This document shows, piece after piece, positions 50,113-60,340 of a stretch of DNA of 64,000 bases (the stretch's first letter is position 1; the number at the start of each line of letters is the position of its first letter). This DNA is from Paramacrobiotus metropolitanus (taxonomy: Eukaryota > Tardigrada > Eutardigrada > Parachela > Macrobiotidae), in NCBI RefSeq assembly GCF_019649055.1, contig NW_026570354.1, positions 62,001-126,000 of the forward strand, given 5' to 3'. The position numbers and the translations under genes are program-made. The notes below the pieces were generated by a model. The model did not search any database. It was given only the letters and a program-made list of their open reading frames with translations, and was not told where the DNA came from.

Positions 50113-51013
50113 TGGAGCGCCTTGTGCAGGACGCCGCGTCCAACCCCGCCAGCAAGAAGATCCACCTGGTCTTCGAGCCAGTCGCCCCGCGCGCCACGCG
50201 CCGCATGGTGCAGTTCGTCGCCGTTGACGCCGGCGCGACAGTCGCCTTCCCGTGCGCCGTGCACAACGTGTCTGACCGCGCTCCGCTGCCGCACTTCGCC
50301 TGGATGCACAATAAACGTGTGCTGGCCCACCTCCGCAACGGCCGCCTCATCAACACCGGCCCCTTCGACCTCCAGCACTCCGTCCAATCCCGCCCGGCGC
50401 CGGCCTCCCCCTTCGCCGACGCCACCGTGACCTTGACCTGGAAGAACGTCACCTGGCCGGCCAGCGGCGACGTGACCTGTGTCCAGCACTGCCTCGGGTC
50501 TCCAGGAATGTTGCCCGTGCTACTAGAGACCGCGGAGGCGCCCTTATGCGCCAGTCACTACTTCCGGCTGCTTGTCTTCTCCTCCGCCAGCGAACTCTTT
50601 GCAGTCCCCATGTCCGACGTCAGCGTGAATCGCGGGGCGGACGCCCACATCAGCTGCGTCGCCCACCGCCTGGAGGGAAACATGCCGGCGTTTATTTGGC
50701 GCCTCAACGGCCACGTGACCGCCGCCCCCGCCGACCACCCGCTGCAGGCGCTGGCCCGTGCCGTGGTGGACCGACGGAGCCGCTTCCTGCCGGCGGAGCA
50801 CTTCCCTTTAAGCGGCATCTCCACGGCGGAGGATTCCACCATCGCGTTCTCTACTCCGCGACGGCGACGACAGTCAACAGCTCGCTGACCGTCAGCCGGT
50901 TGGACCTGCATACGTCGGCGCGTGTCGAGTGCTGGGTGCGGCCGGACGACCGACAGGAGGTGTGGCGCCGGCAGACCGCCTCCCTGGACGTTTTGACCAC
51001 TCCGGCTGGGTAA
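50113..51013 (+). CDS. Two-domain immunoglobulin-like protein, partial and apparently frameshifted
   Basis: An open GC-rich exon starts after a strong acceptor (GACCTTTTGCAG); an in-frame TGA lies just upstream, so an earlier exon is required. The first ~240 codons contain Ig-like domain 1 (FPCAVHN, then FAWMHNKRV, then GDVTCVQHC) and the start of domain 2 (AHISCVAHRL, PAFIWRLNGHV). Domain 2 finishes only in another frame (SSLTVSRLDLHTSARVECWV, then a stop at 51011-51013). The frame change lies between ~50826 and 50842, where one base seems missing; no GT-AG intron fits in that gap. So this is either a recent pseudogene or an assembly error. Conserved Cys-Trp-Cys sets in both domains, and no transmembrane segment, suggest a secreted or surface recognition protein. 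The 38.6-kb pseudogene is its paralogue. Confidence 0.7.
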
Positions 51014-51181
51014 TGTTTCTTCTCGGGATAGCCGTTTATAGATGTCTGTGGCACGGTGTTGGGTGCTCAATATGCAGTGCACACAATTACAGACTTGTTC
51101 TGATTTTTGCATTCACAAATTATTCAAGTACAGAGAAACACGATAACCTAAAATTACGATTTTTTTCAACACTGACAGATA

Positions 51182-51187
51182 AATAAA
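51182..51187 (+). terminator. Likely polyadenylation signal of the Ig gene
   Basis: AATAAATAAATAAAT begins 169 bp after the Ig-gene stop in AT-rich DNA. Confidence 0.4.
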
Positions 51188-51472
51188 TAAATCTTCATTA
51201 ATTTCTGTCTAAAAAAATCAGTTATCTGTCTGATACTGTATTCATAAATAGGAAAAAACAAATCTCTGCCAACGTGAAGCAGAATTTTTCCTTCCGACCG
51301 GTGCGTGTATGAGCTAATACATTATTAATTTTACACAGTATCCCAACTAAAAAGAACAAAACTTAAAAGAATCAATGTGTGGGAAGCAAATATACACCAA
51401 TAAGAAGTTATTAAAATCAAAAATGCCCAGGTCATATTTTGTGCATATTTTATTTAGGAAAGTGGCTCAATC

Positions 51473-51764
51473 TGTACCAAGTTCGGAATTGACCGTAACT
51501 GTCTCGTTGCGGACCAAATTCCGCAACGAGCGCAACAGCGCTAACGTGTATGCTACACTGTTGCGGCGTTGCAGCAGCCCTGTCCAACACACATGCTGGC
51601 ACTGGTTGCGGCCCGTTGCTGCGTGTTGTGGCTGATAATAATGCAGGCTGGTGACTGGTCTGCCTTGCAGTCACGCTTGTACTGTTGCGGTCTTGTTGCG
51701 TCAGATAATGTTTTTGGTGCCGCAACTTGTTGCGCAACAGGATCTTGGTACGAATTGAGCCAGT
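51473..51764. mobile_element. Non-autonomous inverted-repeat element with GTTGCGG repeats
   Basis: The left end TGGCTCAATCTGTACCAAG and the right end CTTGGTACGAATTGAGCCA are imperfect terminal inverted repeats of ~20 bp enclosing ~290 bp. AGT directly flanks both ends (51471-51473 and 51762-51764), a possible 3-bp target duplication. Inside, GTTGCGG/CCGCAAC and GTTGC strings recur at least eight times on both strands, as subterminal transposase sites often do. No transposase frame is present, so it would be a MITE. The superfamily is undetermined. Confidence 0.65.
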
Positions 51765-52411
51765 CCTAATTATAATGTTTGTTGTATAATACATACGAGT
51801 ATAATATTATTGGTTCCGTATAACATGCATGTTAATCAAATTGCACCTTTCCAATTTTCTAACATAAGAAAATGCGCAAGGCTAAACAAATATTACGATA
51901 ATCGGAATCTTTCAATCAGAAATCGATGACAAAAATTTTGAATTGTATACCCGGAGAGATATGTATTCCAGTTAGTAGAATACAGTTGTGCCAGATACAG
52001 TAATGCGGAAGCGCAGCCGCCGTCGTTTCTTGTCGTAATATAATTTCAAGGAAAAATACAAATTAACATAATGAATATAAATAAATCAAAAGCAGAAGAT
52101 ATTGCAGTAGATAAAGGGTATATTTATGTAATCTACCAAACTAAACAATAAATAGCGAAAACGAAGAAATGCTTCGTCAAATTAAACAAATAAAAATATC
52201 ATCGTGACGACAAAATGGATTTCAAATATAAAGGAAAAACAAAAATATTTCATCGATTAAACAGCTAAAAATTAATGGGAGAACTTACTGGTTACGTTTG
52301 TATGCTGAGGAGGTGTATTTTTATTGTCCTGATAATTTTGTATGGTCCAACCAGCCGTCTTCCCGACGTATCGGATCCCGTACGGATAAAGGTAGTCTAC
52401 TCTTTATATCG

Positions 52412-52499
52412 GTATAATAATTACTAAACTGTACTGTACACGGAGTCAGTATAAAGAGCCATATCCGCATAATAATTACTAAACTGTACACGGAGTCAC
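52412..52499 (+). repeat. Two-copy direct repeat
   Basis: GTATAATAATTACTAAACTG... at 52412-52448 recurs as GCATAATAATTACTAAACTG... at 52468-52499, both ending ACACGGAGTCA. The first copy has an extra TGTAC. Confidence 0.75.
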
Positions 52500-52803
52500 G
52501 GACCATACAACTGGTACAGTATAGTGATTAAATCAGCAGTTAACGATTCCGGTATACAACACATATTGTACTGTACAATACAGGGCTGTGGCTGTGAGAT
52601 TATTCTTAACCAGAATGTGACCACCTGGTGTATATTAGACGTATATTAAATATGACTTCTTTTATTTTCAAACTTCACGAATTAACTTTTTATTTCAAAC
52701 TTGTACAAACAAATGCCCTTTAAAAACTTAGACTCAAGTAACCAAAAGCTAGAACCAATAAAACAACTCCTCTAGCTCTTTTGAACAACCAACAGCTCAA
52801 AGA

Positions 52804-52845
52804 ACAGAAGCGGCATTTCCACGCTGAATTTCAACAAAAACGCGG
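52804..52845 (-). repeat. Short dispersed match (VEIQRGNAA-coding), copy 2
   Basis: The minus strand reads GGRYRVFVEIQRGNAASVL and then a stop. About 42 bp match the plus strand at 39137-39178. Amino-acid matches exceed the base matches at third positions, which hints at a once-coding origin. Confidence 0.55.
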
Positions 52846-54232
52846 TAGCGCCCGCCTCTCCTGTTTGTTCCTTTATGCGTCGACCCACTTCATTGATGAA
52901 CTGACGAGTACTGAACGGGACCTTCCGCGCGGCTACGGTCGTCGCCGGGTCCTAGAAACCTTCCCTACAGCGACGTCAGCCATCTCCCTCCCGACGCTTT
53001 CCACACGCGTCTGGGGGATATCTGCACCTCTCGCGACACTGTGACGACATCCGGGACGTCGTCAATCTGTCCGCAACCGCAAGTGATCAGGCTCACGGGC
53101 ACCCCGGGGCTTGACCTTTTCGGTGGAGATTGGACGCGTCGGACGCGTCGGTCAGCCGTCAACAAATCAATAATTATTTCATTTTAACATGGTTGCAGCA
53201 TGTGTCTATATAATATGTTTTGCACTGGAGATCGCCCTGCTGAGGACGTGTTGCAAACCCCAGTGATATCGAAATTGAATCCGACCGGCTTGCAAATGTG
53301 GCCTGACCCGTCGGCGGTGGTTGCAGTCTTCCGACTTCAAATTTCTTTCAAGCTTTCATTGACGTCTTAGAGCAAAAGTGTTAAGTTTGGGCTGTTTCCC
53401 GACCAGTACTCTTGCGAAACAGCCCTACCATCCGCCGAGTGTTACCCATCCGGCGTGACCTTTGCAGAGTCACTGCGGGCACCGTGTAAAGATTGGGTGA
53501 CCCCATTTCCGCCCTCGCAGTGCAGCCACGGAGTGTCTCAAATGTCCGTTCGCGACAAAATCGCGTTGAAAAAATGTTCAGTGTACGCTTAAAACTCTGC
53601 ATCAAAACAAAAGGCTCGAGACGTTACCACCGACCACTTCTCCAGCACGTTATGGCTTTTTTAGTCATCGCTTCATTAATTTTTCCCTCCATGTCCCACA
53701 CTTATATTTCCTTTTCTGTGTTGTAGAATTTGGTGATAGCGCGCAGCGAACACCGTGTGGGCCGTACAATAACTTCCAGAAAAATCCCCGCAGAAATCTT
53801 AAGCGCTGAGATTTCCCAGGGGCAGACATAAGCATAAAAAACTTAACCGGTACCCCTTCCCCTAAAACACCGCTCGGCTCCCTACTAGCACATCAAAAGA
53901 TCAACGTTGGTTTTGATGTTGCTGGATGCGCACTAAAAAATTTTATTAGAAATGTGCCAAAAAAGCAATAAAACGACTTACAGAAATATTTTTACTTTGA
54001 TTTTATGCAACTGCCCACACGTGCTGCGAGCGACCTGTATATGCGGTAATGCCGGTACATGGTCCAGTCTCCAGAGCGGCGGGATATTTTGTATATAATA
54101 CAAACAATATTCATACTTTGTATAATATTATAATACAAAGAATATAATACATCCGGCTAGTGCACGTACACAGTACTAGTACCATAAGCTGAATTGTCGG
54201 TGACTCGGTACTCGGTATACATGGAGTGTACA

Positions 54233-54298
54233 GGCTACACCGACATGTACAATACACCTACTGCGTGTATGTACAGGGGTGTATCTGTAGGTGTAGCC
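54233..54298. repeat. Short inverted repeat around a GTAC-rich core
   Basis: GGCTACACC (54233-54241) pairs with GGTGTAGCC (54290-54298); inside, ATACACC and GGTGTAT can extend the stem. Hairpin of ~66 nt. Confidence 0.5.
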
Positions 54299-54758
54299 AG
54301 CAGATTACACCAACGAATGGTGGTGATTAGTTTGTCATTAATTTGTTTTCCTTATGGTGTTGACTAACAGGGATGCCGGTGCAGACAGTGCATTGCTGCA
54401 GCATCGCGGAAATGGATAGTACTGTATAGAGGTGTGACGTTCTAGTACTATCATACTCTATCGTACAATACATACAGGTAGCTGCATAGCGCGCTAGCGG
54501 TGTTTATAATACCGTAGCCCGGCAATTCTGCAGCTGCTGCACAAATACAGTAGCCGGCTAACTAACTGGCTGCCTGTGTAGCCTGCCCGGCTAAATTCGC
54601 CGGTAGTTGCTAATAGAAAAGCTTGTCAGGGCGTCAGTTTGTCACTCTACGGGAAGCAGCTCTTGTGGCGCTAATCGAAGACTCGCATTTTGTGCCGCAT
54701 CGCCGTTGTGCATTCCAGTGACATCCAGTCGTGATTTTGCCACTGCATCACCATCAAG

Positions 54759-55720
54759 ATGAAGCGCCATCATGATTCCTGCTTGGGAACCTATTTAAGC
54801 AACGATGGACGAATTGTCGGCAAAGATCCGTTGCAACCACCGGCAAAACGGCGGAAGATAAATCACCTCCCTCACTCGGGGCGCCATTCCAGAAAGTTCT
54901 TCTGTCAGGCGGCCCTCGTGGCCGCTGCAGTGATCCTGTTAGTCTGCATTTTGCAATTGTACCAACATACTGCGTCCGCCATAAAAGCTAAGAAGTTTTC
55001 TTCGCTATTTTCTGTACGTGATCTTATTAATCTATATGTTTTCTTTTAAATACTACCGGGGAACTGAAATTCACATTAAAATTTACTATCACTATTACTT
55101 GCAATTTATTTTAAGTTAACTAAAATTATGATGATTATTTATTCGAATTTATGGATAATTTAACATATATCAAGTGGGTCTACAAATAGTTGAAATTTCA
55201 TCAAAATTTTACTTAATTGATTGACTGCACAACTACACATATCGGTAGGCTTCCGCATATTGACACTAATTAAAATGTGCGCTGTGAATCAAGTTGATCT
55301 TAATGCGAGCATGACCAGTTGTCGGATTGTACGGCAAGATTTTGCCGACTTATTGGCAAACAACTACGGGAAAGAATTGAACGTAAATATTAACGTTTAA
55401 TTTCGTAATTAGGTGAATTCAAAGAGGACAACTTACAGGGCACCATCCCTGGTGCCTCCGTGCAGTTTCTGCGGAAATCCATCGGTGAGACGGCATTTGA
55501 GACGAAATCCGTCGGAGACACAGATTTTGACGCCCCGACCGCCGAGCAGTCCAGTCTGCTCACAGTCATCAACAAGCAGGCCGACATCATCCAACGCATC
55601 GCACGAATGATGGAGTTTTGCTGTGCCCACCAGAGCCATGATGACCTCATCCTGCTACACGTTATCATGCAGCACTTCGTCACTGGTAACGCGCAGGCCA
55701 CTGAGACCCTCATGGTCTGA
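54759..55720 (+). CDS. Single-pass membrane protein of unknown family, two exons
   Basis: Predicted 178 aa from exons 54759-55013 and 55439-55720, using GTACGT (55014) and ACTTACAG (55438), phase 0. The N-terminus is basic and cytosolic-looking, with PPAKRRK at ~28-34. Residues ~50-67 (AALVAAAVILLVCILQLY) form one transmembrane segment without a cleavable signal, so type II topology is likely. The second exon gives a polar linker (GASVQFLRKSIGETAFETKS) and then an amphipathic helix-rich end (SSLLTVINKQADIIQRIARM, then LHVIMQHFVTGNA) that could be a short coiled coil. A nearer alternative acceptor (GAATTAG, 55412) would give a wrong frame with the same donor. No homologue recognised. A ~65-bp segment across the exon-1 end recurs at 57373-57450. 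Confidence 0.6.
54988..55055 (+). repeat. Exon-end/donor segment repeated elsewhere, copy 1
   Basis: CTATTTTCTGTACGTGAT, an ATTAATC... stretch, then TTTTCTTTTAAATAC with ACTACCGGGG, matches the reverse complement of 57373-57450 apart from small indels. It covers the last codons of exon 1 and the splice donor of the 54759 gene. Confidence 0.6.
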
Positions 55721-56271
55721 GAGAGCAGCAAGCATTTCCAAGGCCACAGCATCTGTGCGTTGGCGGACGCGGCCGCTGTGCCGGTGCAAGGACGGATTCG
55801 GCACTACCGCCCGGAAATCCTGGCCTGGAACGGGATGAAAGAGTTTGCGCAGAAGAAGCTGGTCGCCGGATATTTTCTTGGTTAACCATGAAAGACAATA
55901 ACGATTATCCATGCATTGTATTTGTGCCCGAAATTTGACTGTATGCAAGCGTTTCGCATATCGCGCGAACTACGGTGAGACTCACCACGCCGCTGACAAA
56001 TTGTTGTGGAGTGATGCGGTGAACTGGAAAATGTCGATAATTAATTAACTGAGTTGTCTTACGTGACGGCAATTTAATTGCTAAGAGTGCGACTGTGCTT
56101 ATGAATAAACGTGTGAAGTCTGAACCTTACTGCTGCTTGTCAAGTTGGTTTGTGACCTTCGATTTCCCTATTCCTTATGTTTCCAATACTCGTAGCAGAT
56201 TTGTGTTTGGCTTGGAGAGCCGCCTTACAGCAAATCTAATTATTCTGCTCCACAAGTGTACAGCGTTTCAG

Positions 56272-56279
56272 TATATAAG
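56272..56279 (-). promoter_or_regulatory. TATA-like element near motif copy 2
   Basis: The minus strand reads CTTATATAC about 90 bp downstream of the two-part motif (56367-56447). No minus-strand gene is recognised below it; the nearest is the membrane protein, which runs on the plus strand. Confidence 0.25.
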
Positions 56280-56366
56280 AGGCGAAACCAAGCGCCGTCC
56301 ACCGTTCACCTCTATAATTCTATCACTGCCGTCACCAGTGAAGTTACGGGGATACAATACAGTACG

Positions 56367-56447
56367 GTACATATGGTTAAATCCGGCGCGCTGCATAAAG
56401 CGCCATGTTCAGCCATAACGTCACACTACAGCCGGATGACGGCAGCA
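56367..56447 (+). promoter_or_regulatory. Two-part conserved intergenic motif, copy 2 with one half flipped
   Basis: Block B is here inverted (56367-56409, GTACATATGGTTAAA), 7 bp before block A (56417-56447, AACGTCACACTACAGCC then GGATGACGGCAGCA). See the entry at 44430 for the comparison. Confidence 0.6.
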
Positions 56448-57372
56448 GTACAAGGGAACGCATTGACTTAACCTTTACCCTTGGAAATAGTGAGCCGACG
56501 CTACTACGGACTTGGTGACGGCAAAGGTCACGGCGCACTGCGGCAGCCGGAGCATTTTATGCTGCGAGAAGCGGTTACGGAGTTAACTGTATCTGTCCTG
56601 CATCATAACTACTGCTACTGAAAATGTGGCAGCTAAACAGGGCGTGGCCTCGTTGCCTAAATAAATGCTGCAAATGTCTGTAAATGCGCTCTTTTCCTCA
56701 CTGCAACCGGGATGTGGTGGCACTAGCAATTGTGACTGTGCGCCCGCGTTCCTTCCGAGCGACACACTGTTCATATCACATTCACGGCTGACAAACATTC
56801 GCTGCATGCCCACCTTTGCCTATAACACGGTTAAGCTAACAGTAGCGAGAAAAATAATAGCGCTGAGTCTTTGGGTTGCGGTTCTTCCTTTAATTAAATG
56901 CCTGATTCTGCTTAGGAAAACTGCTTTCACGGCACACATGCATAGGCAACGTTAATCGAACGTAGAATAGTGCCAGTGTTAAGCGATCAAACGGGGCTCC
57001 GGCCTGCCAATGCACTCCATAGTGAATTCTCGTAGTTTTAATTATTTTTGATAACAGTTTTCTTTCTATTCCGTTTATATTGATTAATTTTTAACGATTT
57101 TCCTGATTTCAGTGAGTCTCCGTTAAAATATTATTTATTTTGGTTACCTGTTACCTGGAACCCCAAGCAACGTTTTGGGGACGCGGAGGGAAAGTAACGG
57201 GCCTTCCGCCAGGGAATTCCACTGGCTCTCCTGGTGCACCGCGCAGCCGGGAACTTGGCCGTCGAAATGGGTCAGCGGCTGGGTGTGGCGGGTGGACTGG
57301 CCAGTACGCGGGCGCCCAGGGACCGGAGCGCGCAGCCCAAGGCGAAATTTTCAGGAGAATTTTGATTCCCCG

Positions 57373-57450
57373 CTAGTACGTATTTGAAAAGAAAGCATCT
57401 GAATTAATTAAATCACGTATACGTATAGAAAATAGGGAACAAAATTTGTT
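57373..57450 (-). repeat. Exon-end/donor segment repeated elsewhere, copy 2
   Basis: The reverse complement matches 54988-55055 with short insertions, including the GTGAT...ATTAAT...TTTCTTTT..AAATAC order. The minus-strand frame reads CSLFSIRIRDLIN, like SSLFSVRDLIN in copy 1. Confidence 0.55.
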
Positions 57451-57460
57451 ACATTTGATG

Positions 57461-57563
57461 GTGTGTCTTCGACCATGAGCGGTGCGGGCGCCGGTTGTCG
57501 GCACAAAATGAATAAAAGTTTGCCCACAAACGGCGCCGGCACCGTTCATGATCGAAGACACAC
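57461..57563. repeat. 103-bp imperfect hairpin
   Basis: GTGTGTCTTCGACCATGAGC (57461-57480) and on to GGCGCCGGTTGT pair with the right arm ending GATCGAAGACACAC at 57563. Arms are ~38 bp with about five mismatches around a ~26-nt loop. Resembles a small MITE; adjacent to the repeat at 57373-57450. Confidence 0.65.
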
Positions 57564-57893
57564 GGTTTGTGAGCACTGTGCTTGTACCGATTCAGTCCAG
57601 AATTCAGCGCAGTGTCCGTCCTCAAAATGTAAGTTACATACTGTATAACGACGAAAATATTAAAAACAAAAAATCAACGAATGGATTATTTTGTTAAGCG
57701 AATAACATTCCCAGTGATTATCAGATTTAAAGCGGATTACCGAGATTTCTTGATGGTAGTAGAGAAGACTAATCAGCATAGCGCGCACTGACCTTTTCTC
57801 GGGTTGACTTGCCTGCGGCTGCGGGGGACGGCGCATTCGCATTCGCTGCCAACGGCAAGTCCAAGGCGGCCTCCACTGTCCTTCCAGCAGCGC

Positions 57894-57975
57894 CAAGGGC
57901 ACCGCTGCCGGTCGCCAAGCAACGTAAACGCCGGTGTACACCGTGGTCTACCGGGTGGAGCAAAAAAATGGCGGT
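57894..57975 (+). repeat. Dispersed GC-rich repeat, copy 1
   Basis: GCACCGCTGCCGG and, ~35 bp later, TACCGGGTGGAGCAAAAAAATGGCGG match the minus strand at 62300-62358, where the two parts are ~14 bp apart. Two different frames look equally conserved between the copies, so this is DNA-level similarity rather than evidence of a protein. Confidence 0.55.
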
Positions 57976-58798
57976 CCGGTTTATCGTTGTGCACTGGCCC
58001 CGCCCAACATCCGATTGACTTCACATTAGTTTTTTTCGAAAGAGCAATGTTTAAGACATAGAATTGCTTAATCGTATTAAACCTAAACAAAGATTTAGCT
58101 TCTTCGTAATTTATTTAAATAAAATAGGTGGATTTTGACGGTGTCCCAGAACCGAAAATTTGGATTTCCCCATTAGCGAATTAAAAATTGCTACTAGTAT
58201 TATTCAGCGTAGTAGGTTAAAGTTAGTCACTTTAGTATTTTAGGTAGAGGGATTGTTTGAATTGTTTCTTGTTTTTTTAACGTAAAGGTATACGGTATTC
58301 TGGTCAGGTCGCGTTCGGTGCAGAAACTGGAGAGCTGGAGCGCCGCACATTTAATTTTCGTGAAATCCTCCATCAGCATTTTCAAAAATGAATTGCTCAC
58401 CAGCGCTGCAAGAGCGGATCTCAATCAAACTTGCTACCATTAGAGCAATACCTGAGCTATACATAACAACTAAATTGATCCGTTTTGTTGCAGCCTGCCA
58501 TGCAGCAAAAAAATTACAATAAAATGGATCAAAAATTAATTAAAAAATCGGCATTTTTCCAAAAAGTGAGTCGGGTGCATTGCTCCCCCATTGCGTGCAC
58601 TATGGAAACCGCTTTTTGTATGCTGATAAAGGACGACCTTCTCTATATATGAAAAAGCTGAAAACAATAAAATACTTAGCAGATAATAAATTACACAAAA
58701 TTTTGGAGTTCAAAAGCTGGGTCACAATACGCTTCCGCACGATTTCAGTTGGCTTAGGTTTTCGCGATCCGGTCACAACTTTTTTTTCAAAAAAATTT

Positions 58799-58980
58799 AT
58801 CGACCGAAGCGAAGCGAAGGTCCTCTATGTTCAAGAAAACGGGAATTTTTGTGCGTCGGTCACGCACGTCGGTCACTAAGTTGTCGGTCACGCCCTAAGT
58901 AGTTAGGGCGTGACCGACACTTAAACATAGATGAGACTGCTAGGCGCTCAATAACATTTAGGCCCTACAACGTAGGGAAC
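58799..58980 (+). repeat. ~180-bp direct repeat with perfect hairpin, copy 1
   Basis: From TCGACCGAAGCGAAG to GTAGGGAACC, matching 60159-60340. Contains repeated GTCGGTCACG and a perfect 16-bp hairpin: GTCGGTCACGCCCTAA (58883-58898), loop GTAG, complement 58903-58918. Confidence 0.8.
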
Positions 58981-59892
58981 CTGTAACCGCGCATTAAACC
59001 AAAACACTAATGTGCTTACTAACGTGTTTTGTCAGTCCTAAGAGCAAATTTTACTAAACACGGTACTAACAGAATGTCCTTAGACTAACTACCAAGAAAC
59101 AGCGCACAGCTGACTGATTTAGCAGCTGAAGTGATAGTAGACCCTCTATATTCAAAAAAAGCAACCCCTATCCTTTTTTCCTGTATCATTTATTACTGAC
59201 ATAGAAGTAGCACCGTTCTATGCTAGCATATAAGACCGAAGCTAAGCTAGGAGTCGGAACAGTAAAGGGAATGTAGTCCAGCAAATTCCTAGATTCAGCT
59301 TGATTCAATTCTATCTGCTAAGAAACAGTGGATTGGCAGGGGCGCAGACATTAAGAAACTGCAGAACGGTAAACGAGATGTCGTAGCAACCGTAACCTTT
59401 GTTGTATTTATGACCTCTGTCCATTGTGATATCTATTGACCTACGTTTGCATTGTTAGTCAATCAGTTAGCAGACAAATCTTGAGCGGCAACTCGTGAAA
59501 ACGCGTAACAGGGCATTCTGCCGCAAGGTTGTAATGAGGGACCACGCCCCTATCGCGGGCAACTTTTTTCTTATTTGGCGCCCAAAACTTGCTCGTATCA
59601 CTTGCAGTACGTATAAAGAGTTCGGTAAGCACGTTTCCACTTAAAAAGAAAAGCGTGACTTACTCGTACTTTTAGCAGTAAGCGGCATTAATATTCCGTG
59701 CATCTTGTACTAATGGTGAGTAATGAACGTTAATCTGTAGTATACGAATGTTATGGAAACACATACAGTCTTGTAATCAATATCGTACTCAAGGACTTTG
59801 TTGTATTACTTACATTATACAGAATGGTGAGTCTTAGTACGAAAGTCTTGGCAAGCAGATATGAACGTATGACCTCGTTGGGTCGTGTCCCT

Positions 59893-59972
59893 TCATTTGG
59901 TCCACCACTCATTTTGTCCACCACTCATTTCGTCCACCATTCATTTTGTCCACTGTACATTATGTCCACCAT
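59893..59972 (+). repeat. 16-bp minisatellite, five copies
   Basis: Five tandem units of the type TCATTTTGTCCACCAC fill 59893-59972, with 1-4 differences each. Confidence 0.9.
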
Positions 59973-60158
59973 ACAGTTCGATGCACACTACCGAGTTCGA
60001 TTTATACTTTACTGCACCTACGCAAACGCTAACTCTGTGCTGAAACGATTACAGTGGTTTAGGTTAAACGATATACAACACCTCGCAACCCTCAACACTA
60101 TGCTGAGAAGTGAGAACGATTACTGTGCTTTAGGTTATCTTAGGATTTCTTAGATTCA

Positions 60159-60340
60159 TCGACCGAAGCGAAGGTCCTCTATGTTCAATAAAACGGGAAT
60201 TTTTGTGCGTCGGTCACGCACGTCGGTCACGCACAAAGTTGTCGGTCACGCCCTAAGAAGTTATGGCGTGACCGACGCTTGAACGCGGTTAAGGGACATC
60301 TAGGTGCTCAATAATACTTACGCACTACAGCGTAGGGAAA
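60159..60340 (+). repeat. ~180-bp direct repeat with hairpin, copy 2
   Basis: Same sequence as 58799-58980 with substitutions. The hairpin arms are 60241-60256 and 60261-60276 with one mismatch and loop GAAG. Confidence 0.8.

Larger units (their letters stand above)
51765..54758. other. Gene-poor region with scattered short repeats
   Basis: No gene I can support in 3 kb. Holds the direct repeat at 52412-52499, the VEIQRGNAA-coding match at 52804-52845, a moderately GC-rich patch at 52840-53160 with short frames on both strands, and the hairpin at 54233-54298. Self-complementary GTAC-rich strings are frequent in 54.05-54.55 kb. Confidence 0.5.
55721..57372. other. Intergenic region with a candidate minus-strand promoter
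   Basis: No supported gene. AATAAA at 56104-56109 could end the 54759 transcript. Contains the flipped-motif copy 2 (56367-56447) and a TATA-like string (56272-56279). A GC-rich patch at 57140-57360 has open frames on both strands, none with a domain I recognise. Confidence 0.45.
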
